Origin: a virus | Virus record (IMG/VR): IMGVR_UViG_3300025921_000005 | Coordinates: 1-52,967 of that record | DNA: 52,967 nt | Strand: one strand, 5' to 3' | Part shown: in pieces, positions 47,872 to 52,967 of the stretch | Position numbering within the stretch: the stretch's first letter is position 1 | Layout of the letters: each line of letters begins with the position of its first letter | The notes under the pieces: generated by a model | Databases searched by the model: none | Told to the model about the DNA's origin: nothing | What the model saw: the letters and a program-made list of their open reading frames with translations, nothing else | Translations under genes and position numbers: made by a program

Positions 47872-47873
47872 GC
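47850..47873 (+). repeat. Gene-boundary repeat, copy 1
   Basis: CCACACCGGAGCCAAGCCAT with GAGC after it; identical for 24 bases to 48077-48100. It contains GGAG and the overlapping stop-start ATGA. It reads as HTGAKP at the end of both upstream genes. Confidence 0.7.
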
Positions 47874-48098
47874 TGGGACGTGATGCCGCCACCACGCGAG
47901 GGCGAGGATTGTTCCTGCTGCCCGGAATGCAGTCAGCCTCCATGCGACCCAGCCTTGGCAGGCGGTGTCTGCAACCGCGAGTGCGTATGTGACCAGGACG
48001 AACCGCCCAGCGCGCAGGCTGAGTGCGAGTGCTCCGGGTGCCGCACGCTGATGGGGATTTGCTTCAACGTCCACGACCACACCGGAGCCAAGCCATGA
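47868..48098 (+). CDS. Cys-rich small protein, 76 aa
   Basis: ATG 47868 lies in the repeated boundary element. Twelve Cys residues (CSCCPECSQPPC, CNRECVCDQDE, CECSGCRTLMGIC) suggest several metal sites or a knot. Ends HDHTGAKP, like the previous gene's end, because of the shared DNA repeat. Role unknown. Confidence 0.6.
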   Translation: MSWDVMPPPREGEDCSCCPECSQPPCDPALAGGVCNRECVCDQDEPPSAQAECECSGCRTLMGICFNVHDHTGAKP

Positions 48099-48100
48099 GC
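48077..48100 (+). repeat. Gene-boundary repeat, copy 2
   Basis: Same 24 bases as 47850-47873, 227 bases away. Spans the stop of the Cys-rich gene and the ATG (48095) of the next. Confidence 0.7.
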
Positions 48101-48565
48101 CGCGAGGATGACTTCGCCGACAAGGACGAACCCTGGCCCACCCGCGCCGAGGCGCCGCAGGTGGAAGTTATCAGTTCAGGACCACCCGATCGCAGTCTCG
48201 CCGAAATCCTGCGAAACCCGCCGAGGCTGCACATGGAGGCGCCGCAAGGGGAGATATGCAACGTTTGCGACAGGCTAGGCCCCATGGCGTGTTCTGACCA
48301 CGCAGCAGCGCAACCCGAGACGGTGGATGGGGGAAGGGTGCGGGAGATAGCGGAGCGCATCTACCGCGACGTCAAGCCGGGGAACGTATTCACAGATCTG
48401 ATCGCTGCCATCCGCGCTGGTTTCGCCGCCGGCCGGGCCGCGGAGAACGAAGCGTGCGAGAAGCTGGCGCGTCAGCATGTTCCGGCCGACTACAACAAGG
48501 ACTGGCAGGAGGCCTGCGAAGCGGTCGCCGACGCCATCGCCGCGCGACGCGGGGGCGGAAGATGA
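48095..48565 (+). CDS. Hypothetical protein, 156 aa
   Basis: ATG 48095 overlaps the previous stop. Acidic N-terminus, a CNVCDRLG pair in the middle, and a helical C-terminal half (FTDLIAAIRAGFAAGRAAEN). No family recognised. Confidence 0.6.
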   Translation: MSREDDFADKDEPWPTRAEAPQVEVISSGPPDRSLAEILRNPPRLHMEAPQGEICNVCDRLGPMACSDHAAAQPETVDGGRVREIAERIYRDVKPGNVFTDLIAAIRAGFAAGRAAENEACEKLARQHVPADYNKDWQEACEAVADAIAARRGGGR

Positions 48566-48813
48566 ATACGCATCAGCGATGGGCGCGGAAGATGACGACC
48601 AAGCCGATGCCGCTGATTGCGGAAATCGAGCAGCAAGCAGCCGATCGCGAACGGATGCGAATCAGGAGAGTGCAGGCGGCAGTTCTGGGCGAGCTGCGCG
48701 CCGGCTGCGCCGTTCCTGATCAGGGGATGGCGAACGCTTACGTCATGGGCAAGCTGCACGAACTCGACGCTGCCACCCGTGCCCCACGGGCGAAACGGAG
48801 GCGGGGGAAGTGA
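48562..48813 (+). CDS. Hypothetical helical protein, 83 aa
   Basis: ATG 48562 overlaps the previous stop. Basic helices (EQQAADRERMRIRRVQAAVL) and an Arg/Lys-rich end (APRAKRRRGK). Nucleic-acid contact is possible. Overlaps the RusA start. Confidence 0.6.
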   Translation: MNTHQRWARKMTTKPMPLIAEIEQQAADRERMRIRRVQAAVLGELRAGCAVPDQGMANAYVMGKLHELDAATRAPRAKRRRGK

Positions 48814-49211
48814 GACTACGTATCGACGGCGTTCCGCGCACAGCCAAGAACTCGCAGCGCATCGCGATGAACAAGAAGACCGGTAAGCGGTTCATCATTG
48901 CGGGCAAGTCGGCTGGAACGTGGGGCGAGAGCGCGGTAGGGCAGCTCATGGAGCAATACGCCCACCTGAGGCATCGCGCGAAGGGAACGACCGGCTATTC
49001 GATTACCGAGGACGTTCACGTCAAGGCGCTAATTTACCGCGACCGCCGCACCGGCGACCTCGACAACTTCCAGCACGCAATTGGGGATGCGCTACAGAAG
49101 GCGGGCGTCATCAAGAACGACAAGCAGATCGAGAGCTGGGACGGCAGCCGCAAACTTATCGACCGCGAGAACCCCCGAGTCGAAATCGAAATCGAACCCT
49201 TCACCGAGTAA
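48810..49211 (+). CDS. rusA: RusA-like Holliday-junction resolvase, 133 aa
   Basis: Cuts four-way DNA junctions during phage recombination and before packaging. The acidic positions RDRRTGDLDNFQHAIGDALQ (Asp83, Asp85 and Asp93), then KNDKQIESWDG (Asp104), follow the RusA pattern of paired metal-binding Asp residues and the Lys/Gly turn. The length is close to the 120-residue family. GTG 48810 overlaps the previous stop. It works downstream of the recombination block at 30.5-33.3 kb. Confidence 0.8.
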   Translation: MRLRIDGVPRTAKNSQRIAMNKKTGKRFIIAGKSAGTWGESAVGQLMEQYAHLRHRAKGTTGYSITEDVHVKALIYRDRRTGDLDNFQHAIGDALQKAGVIKNDKQIESWDGSRKLIDRENPRVEIEIEPFTE

Positions 49212-49231
49212 CCGACGCAAAGGAGCAATCA

Positions 49232-49657
49232 ATGGGCGAATCGAGACGCAATCCAATGTCCCCGGCATTCCGAGGCAAGTATCCAGACGAAGTAGAGCTC
49301 GCCGCGATCCGCGCCGTCCGCCACCCGACGCCCGAGTGGTTCGCCGAGCACCAAACGTGGGTCGAGGACAAGGTCGAACTACCTGAGGAACACACCCTCG
49401 TGTCGCTGATGCTCGTGATGAAGCGCATCGAGCCAAGTGCGCTATTCCCGGGCGACCCGTCGAAGTGGCCGGCGAGCGACGACGTGCCGCTCGGCCCGGT
49501 GCTGTTCCTCCAGCACGGCCCCAAGGGCGATGAGGCGCTCCCTGCGACGATGCCGCTCGCGCAGTTCCGCAAGCTGACGCCGATCGGCGGCGCGAAGGCG
49601 GCCGACAAGGAGACGCCCGTCATGCTCGAGGACGAGGTCTCGGTGACGGGAACATGA
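49232..49657 (+). CDS. Hypothetical protein, 141 aa
   Basis: ATG 49232 follows AGGAG about 8 bases upstream. The N-terminus has FRGKYPDEVELAAIRAVRHP, and later LVSLMLVMKRIEPSALFPGD gives hydrophobic strands. No family recognised. Overlaps the next start. Confidence 0.6.
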   Translation: MGESRRNPMSPAFRGKYPDEVELAAIRAVRHPTPEWFAEHQTWVEDKVELPEEHTLVSLMLVMKRIEPSALFPGDPSKWPASDDVPLGPVLFLQHGPKGDEALPATMPLAQFRKLTPIGGAKAADKETPVMLEDEVSVTGT

Positions 49658-49785
49658 AGTTCTCCGATGCGCACCGCCTCGTTGCGTTCTGGAGGTCGGT
49701 TGTCATCGATGATCGCATCAAGGCGCTTGAGGCGAAGTTGACGCCGACCCAGATCACCGACGCCAAGAAGGCGGTGAAGCGGTGA
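49654..49785 (+). CDS. Very small helical protein, 43 aa
   Basis: ATG 49654 overlaps the previous stop (ATGA), and the stop overlaps the next GTG. A basic amphipathic helix (RIKALEAKLTPTQITDAKKA). Found by reading; the coupling chain is the main support. Confidence 0.5.
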   Translation: MKFSDAHRLVAFWRSVVIDDRIKALEAKLTPTQITDAKKAVKR

Positions 49786-50282
49786 GCGCCGAGCCCGCGC
49801 CCCGCCCGTCCATCGTCGTGCGCCCGATGGACCCGCGCACCGAGACGCCGTACGTAGCGGCCACCTCGGTCGACGCCATCGTCGAGACGCACGGTGGCCG
49901 GTTCGCGCGCCGCGACGTGTTCCGTGGGATCATGAGCCAGCTCATCGCCGGCGCTGAGACGAACGTGGCCATCTTCGACGACGATCCCGTCACGATCATG
50001 GGCTACGCGGTGTGGTCGGCTGACCGCACGCTCGAGTTGCTCTACTTGCGCGCGAGCCTGTCGCACACCAAGTGCCCGCCTGGTTGCCCAGGGTGCTCGC
50101 AGAGCACGTTTCATGGGCACGTCGGGCGCCGGGTCCACAAGGCGCTCGCCGTCGACTTCGCGCACGCACTGCTCGGCGCGACGTCGTTCGTCCGCATGCG
50201 CCGCAAGCCGCCGCAGGAATGGGCCTGGAACGCGGTCAAGGCGGGTGGATACGTGCCGTCGATCGTGCCGGAGGCTATATAG
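49782..50282 (+). CDS. Putative acetyltransferase-like phage protein, 166 aa
   Basis: GTG 49782 overlaps the previous stop. The layout (PSIVVRPMDPRTETPYVAAT, DDDPVTIMGYAVWSADRTLE, LLYLRASLSHTK) matches small phage proteins with a GNAT-like core, strands flanking a helix. CPPGCPGC may be a zinc site inserted in it. No acetyl-CoA signature (Q/RxxGxG/A) was seen, so activity is uncertain. Confidence 0.45.
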   Translation: MSAEPAPRPSIVVRPMDPRTETPYVAATSVDAIVETHGGRFARRDVFRGIMSQLIAGAETNVAIFDDDPVTIMGYAVWSADRTLELLYLRASLSHTKCPPGCPGCSQSTFHGHVGRRVHKALAVDFAHALLGATSFVRMRRKPPQEWAWNAVKAGGYVPSIVPEAI

Positions 50283-50498
50283 ATGCCGCCGCAGACGTTC
50301 AAGTTCGCCGACCCGGGCGAGGCCTACAAATACGCGCCGGGCGATCTGGTCCTATTCGCCGCGAAGCTGAGCCGCTGGCGGCGGTTCTTGATGTGGGTGC
50401 GCCGCGGGTTCCGAAAGGCTCCCCCGCCGGCGGTGATGACGGTGGTCGGCGTGGACCACGCGACGGGGACGCTGACGATCGAGGACAGGAGCAACTGA
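50283..50498 (+). CDS. Hypothetical protein, 71 aa
   Basis: ATG 50283 starts right after the previous stop. A basic aromatic helix (LFAAKLSRWRRFLMWVRRGF) followed by a beta-like end (VMTVVGVDHATGTLTIEDRS). Looks like an SH3-type or small membrane-associated protein. Role unknown. Confidence 0.6.
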   Translation: MPPQTFKFADPGEAYKYAPGDLVLFAAKLSRWRRFLMWVRRGFRKAPPPAVMTVVGVDHATGTLTIEDRSN

Positions 50499-50499
50499 C

Positions 50500-50850
50500 G
50501 TGACCGAGATGGAAGCGCGCGGCAAAGCGCTGGAGACAATGGCGCTCGGCGGCTACGCGATGAACTGGCCGGGCCGGCTGGTCGTGAAGAGGCATCCACC
50601 GATCGGCGACGCCGTTGCAATCGCTGTCCGTGACCCAGGCGAGCCGTCGTTCACTGTGCGCGATTTGGGCCAGCCATGGCCGTTGACCTGCTGGAAGATC
50701 ATGCTCCAACCGTATCTCGTCAGGTATCGCTGGCTCGATCCGAGCACCAGAAACGGGTACCGGGAGTCGGACCTGTTCGTCTACTCGCTCACCGACGCCG
50801 AGCGCGAGATGTTCATGCGTTTCTGCGGCGCGTGGGACGGGTTGCGCTGA
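50500..50850 (+). CDS. Hypothetical protein, 116 aa
   Basis: GTG 50500 is 9 bases after AGGAG; an in-frame ATG at 50509 is the alternative. Aromatic-rich with beta-like runs (MNWPGRLVVKRHPPIGDAVA, QPYLVRYRWLDPSTRNGYRE). No family recognised. Confidence 0.6.
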   Translation: MTEMEARGKALETMALGGYAMNWPGRLVVKRHPPIGDAVAIAVRDPGEPSFTVRDLGQPWPLTCWKIMLQPYLVRYRWLDPSTRNGYRESDLFVYSLTDAEREMFMRFCGAWDGLR

Positions 50851-51134
50851 TGGCGCGCTTCGAGCGCAAGAAGCCGCTGCCGCCCCCGCCCCCCGCCGGC
50901 GAGCTCGCCCCAGTGCGCAAGGCGCTCGGCATCGTCGGCGTGCGCAAACTCGCGTGCTGGGTGCTCCAACAGCAGTTGGAATCATTCAAGAATCGCGTGA
51001 TCACACCCGACGATCGCCAGTTCGTGATCGAAGCCGTGAAAGCGCTGGTCGCGGGCGAGAAGGTTGCGCGTCAGCCCGGGAAGAGTCTCGACACGCCTGG
51101 GCAGCCGTTGCCGGCGCTGGAGCCGAAGTCGTGA
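50850..51134 (+). CDS. Hypothetical basic protein, 94 aa
   Basis: ATG 50850 shares one base with the previous stop (TGATG). Pro/Lys-rich start (ERKKPLPPPPPAGELAPVRK), helical core, and a polar tail. Unknown role; overlaps the next GTG. Confidence 0.6.
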   Translation: MARFERKKPLPPPPPAGELAPVRKALGIVGVRKLACWVLQQQLESFKNRVITPDDRQFVIEAVKALVAGEKVARQPGKSLDTPGQPLPALEPKS

Positions 51135-51292
51135 GCAGCAAACCGTCAGTTTGGGAGCGCGTTCGCCGCACGATGCCGGGCTATCAAGAACCGTTGCCGA
51201 ATCCGCGCAAACGCGCGATTCGCCGAGACATTGCGAAGGAAGTGGCCGAGACGATCAAACACGAAAGGAAAGTCCGACCCGATACGACATAG
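51131..51292 (+). CDS. Small basic protein, 53 aa
   Basis: GTG 51131 overlaps the previous stop. Very basic (WERVRRTMPGYQEPLPNPRK, RAIRRDIAKEVAETIKHERK). Read directly because it is short. It precedes the 184-base non-coding leader. Confidence 0.55.
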   Translation: MSSKPSVWERVRRTMPGYQEPLPNPRKRAIRRDIAKEVAETIKHERKVRPDTT

Positions 51293-51476
51293 CCGAACTG
51301 GGACCTGGTTGGCCACGTCGGGAAACGACCGCGGCCGGTGCGCCGTTGCAGCCCGATACGAGCCAGCAGGATGGAAAGCGGTAGCTGCTCGAAAGAGAGA
51401 GCCTGGGTGAGCTGTTGCAACCCAGGAGGGGACCTCTGCAACCAAACGACCGATACAATCAACCAAGGAGAGAACG
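51293..51476 (+). promoter_or_regulatory. Leader region with repeats and hairpin
   Basis: 184 bases with no gene. CCCGATACGA recurs at 51278-51287 and 51352-51361, with CCGATACAA at 51450-51458 containing TACAAT (51454-51459) as a possible -10. GTTGCA(G/A)CCC recurs at 51345 and 51414. CCTGGGT/ACCCAGG (51402-51408, 51420-51426) is a perfect 7-base hairpin with an 11-base loop. It may carry a promoter or an attenuator for the strongly initiated gene at 51477. Confidence 0.4.
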
Positions 51477-51659
51477 ATGCACGAAGAAGAGATGCCAGAG
51501 CCCGAGATGATGTTCGCCGTAGTCCAGCAAGGCACTCCCGCGTATCCGATTGCGATCTTTCAGACGGAGCGCGGCGCTTGGAATTGGCTGTTCATGAAGT
51601 ACGGCGAGAACGACAACTTCACCGTGCTCCCGTTCCTGGTCTCAGCTGTGCCCGAATGA
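51477..51659 (+). CDS. Hypothetical protein, 60 aa
   Basis: ATG 51477 has a strong AAGGAGA site about 7 bases upstream. Acidic start, then hydrophobic-aromatic strands (EMMFAVVQQGTPAYPIAIFQ, WNWLFMKYGENDNF). Compact globular look. Unknown role. Confidence 0.65.
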   Translation: MHEEEMPEPEMMFAVVQQGTPAYPIAIFQTERGAWNWLFMKYGENDNFTVLPFLVSAVPE

Positions 51660-51796
51660 CGCTAGGCCAGATACATCGAGCGTTCGCCCGTGGCGAGATT
51701 GACGCCGCCAAGGCGGCCGAACTGACAGCGGAGTTGCTCACGCTCACGCGCGTTCCGTGGTGGCTGCGGCTGCTGGATTGGTTGCTGGGCGCATGA
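51656..51796 (+). CDS. Very small protein, 46 aa
   Basis: ATG 51656 overlaps the previous stop, and its stop overlaps the next ATG. A helix (AFARGEIDAAKAAELTAELL) ending in WWLRLLDWLLGA, an amphipathic, membrane-touching end. Found by reading. Confidence 0.55.
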   Translation: MTLGQIHRAFARGEIDAAKAAELTAELLTLTRVPWWLRLLDWLLGA

Positions 51797-52017
51797 GCCT
51801 GCTCAAACCGCGCGAGAAGCGCACGCCCAAGCCGGGACGAACTCAGGATAACTTATTCGGTCACCGGCTGACGATGTTCTGGGATCTCGACCAAGCGACG
51901 TGCGCGTACTGCGGTGAGGTCTATAGCGGGATCGTTCTGGAGATTGCCGCCGGCGCCGTCGACGAAGCCGCATCGCCGATCAAGGGCTGCCGAGTCGCGG
52001 CGAAGGTGGGCGTGTGA
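51793..52017 (+). CDS. Hypothetical protein, 74 aa
   Basis: ATG 51793 overlaps the previous stop. CAYCGEV near the middle gives one CxxC. The N-terminus is basic. Unknown role. Overlaps the next GTG. Confidence 0.6.
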   Translation: MSLLKPREKRTPKPGRTQDNLFGHRLTMFWDLDQATCAYCGEVYSGIVLEIAAGAVDEAASPIKGCRVAAKVGV

Positions 52018-52427
52018 CGGCGCTCCTCGTCATCGTCGCGGCCTTGGCAATCGGCTTCAGCGCTGACTGTCGTGCGGTAACCGGAAAGTGGCCGTGGTCC
52101 AGGCGCTTCGAGCCGCGTCGGCTCGCAGCTCCGCACCACTGGGGCGACACGGACGCCGAGATGCTCGCCGCCATGCGCGAGGTCGATGCAATCGCGACGG
52201 CGGTCGAGCCGTTCCTTCCGCCGGCGCCGCAGAAGACGTACGTCGAGGCGATCGTCGACTTCAATCGGTCGATCGCGACGCTCGTGGCCAGTTCGGTATC
52301 GCGTCGCCCGGTGTATTGCCTGATAGACGCGTGCCGCGGTTCGATGCGCCCGTTCCCAAACCTGCGCGTGTCGATCTGTGAGCGTTGCAACCGGCACGTA
52401 AACTGGGAGGCGCAAGACGCGCGCTGA
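52014..52427 (+). CDS. Putative exported or membrane-anchored protein, 137 aa
   Basis: GTG 52014 overlaps the previous stop. The hydrophobic N-terminus (ALLVIVAALAIGFS) is a signal-anchor candidate. The body is helical with a CERCNRHVNW end that could bind zinc. It sits just before the terminase and its last base is shared with the terminase start (TGATG). A small-terminase role is possible by position only. Confidence 0.5.
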   Translation: MTALLVIVAALAIGFSADCRAVTGKWPWSRRFEPRRLAAPHHWGDTDAEMLAAMREVDAIATAVEPFLPPAPQKTYVEAIVDFNRSIATLVASSVSRRPVYCLIDACRGSMRPFPNLRVSICERCNRHVNWEAQDAR

Positions 52428-52967
52428 TGGCCTTTGACGGCAACAAAGTCCGCTCGGTCGCCGCGAAGATCCGAAAGGGCACGCTGCACGCCCAGACCGC
52501 AATCCGCACGCTCTTGTTCGCCCGCCAGCAGGAGCTCTTCGACTCGGCGTTCACGAACCGCCAGACCGCGGCGCTCGCCGGACGCCGCTCGGGCAAGACC
52601 TCGACGATCCTCGCCATCATCGCGCTAGCCGGCTTCTGCGGCTGGAACGTGCTCATCGTCTACCCGAACGCGAAGCAGGCGCGATCGAAGATGCTGGGCA
52701 AGTTTGTCCGCTTGGCCAAGCTTCTCGGCTTGCGCGTTCACACAAGGATGAGCGACGGCATCGTTGAGATCGGCCGCGGAGGCGGCACGCTCGAAATTGG
52801 CTCCGCCCACACACGCGACGCCATCGACTCCATCCGCGGCGACGGCATCCACTTAGCGATCATCGACGAGCCCGCGGCGATGGATGACGAGCTCTTGATC
52901 TACTTGATGGACGAGGTTGTCGGGCCGCAGTTGCTTGACCACGGCGGCCACTGGGTGATGACCGGAA
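52427..52967 (+). CDS. terL: Terminase large subunit, N-terminal part (continues at 1-981)
   Basis: ATG 52427 overlaps the previous stop (TGATG). The P-loop of the packaging ATPase is AGRRSGKT (residues 51-58), and the adenine-contact and coupling region follows (LIVYPNAKQARSKML). Codons from 52841 on are the repeat of positions 1-127; the unique gene part here is 52427-52840, 138 codons in frame with position 1. The whole protein is 464 residues. Confidence 0.93.
   Translation, partial: MAFDGNKVRSVAAKIRKGTLHAQTAIRTLLFARQQELFDSAFTNRQTAALAGRRSGKTSTILAIIALAGFCGWNVLIVYPNAKQARSKMLGKFVRLAKLLGLRVHTRMSDGIVEIGRGGGTLEIGSAHTRDAIDSIRGDGIHLAIIDEPAAMDDELLIYLMDEVVGPQLLDHGGHWVMTG
52841..52967. repeat. Terminal direct repeat, right copy
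   Basis: Identical to positions 1-127 and in the same reading frame of terL. Should be counted once in any length or gene tally. Confidence 0.95.

Noticed and set aside
52841-52967. Biological terminal repeat as in T7-like phages
   Set aside because: Length equals a common assembler k-mer, and the repeat sits inside terL with an unbroken frame; an assembly overlap is simpler.

Overview
The window is one complete, GC-rich, tailed-phage genome that closes into a circle. Its last 127 bases (52841-52967) repeat its first 127 exactly, so the unique length is 52,840 bp, and the large terminase gene runs across the junction. A tyrosine integrase marks the phage as temperate or derived from a temperate phage. 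No contractile or long flexible tail genes are recognisable (no sheath, tube or tape measure). The layout terminase, portal, scaffold, coat, adaptor, hub, internal virion proteins is that of a short-tailed (podovirus-like) phage. The host cannot be named. The lysis genes and acylated lipoproteins imply a diderm, and the Gly-rich residue run after the lipobox Cys would fit Myxococcota-like hosts, but this is only a guess.

Layout. 52427-981: large terminase. 997-2526: small genes. 2669-9733: head module (portal, putative scaffold, coat, adaptor-like protein). 9738-10088: a lone reverse-strand lipoprotein gene (moron-like). 10228-20170: a very large hub/nozzle-like protein, a protein ending in an S74-type chaperone domain, and large Ala/Gln-rich proteins that look like internal (ejected) virion proteins. 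20180-23047: adhesion and depolymerase area with two paralogous SGNH hydrolases. 23059-24990: lysis cassette with a holin-like protein, a CheY-like receiver domain on a membrane anchor, a lipoprotein, a one-helix membrane protein and a CHAP endolysin. 24964-26897: the only leftward operon, headed by a ribbon-helix-helix regulator. 26986-30525: rightward accessory genes including an HNH nuclease and a second lipoprotein. 30522-33267: recombination block with a flap-endonuclease/annealing-protein fusion and an SSB-like protein. 33264-37238: small zinc-binding and nucleotide-metabolism genes, including ThyX and a MazG-like protein. 37239-38852: integrase and flanking repeat-rich DNA, the likely attP. 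38853-52427: early and replication genes: two DNA methyltransferases, a DnaA-domain-IV-like protein, HNH, helicase-loader-like protein, DnaB helicase, RusA and many short proteins.

Nearly all neighbours overlap by 4 bases (ATGA or GTGA) or abut, so transcription is probably in a few long units with translational coupling. Candidate control points are the few gaps: 2527-2668, 7384-7450, 10089-10227, 26898-26985, 28157-28303, 37239-37578, 38587-38852 and 51293-51476. No tRNA, CRISPR array or insertion sequence was seen. No C1/CI-type repressor was recognised.

The most unusual points are (1) the membrane-anchored receiver domain inside the lysis cassette, (2) a single protein joining a 5'-3' exonuclease to a RecT-like annealing domain, with a ribosome-binding site and start codon placed at the domain junction, and (3) a second long reading frame overprinted on the cytosine methyltransferase gene that shows its own conserved motifs and its own codon bias.
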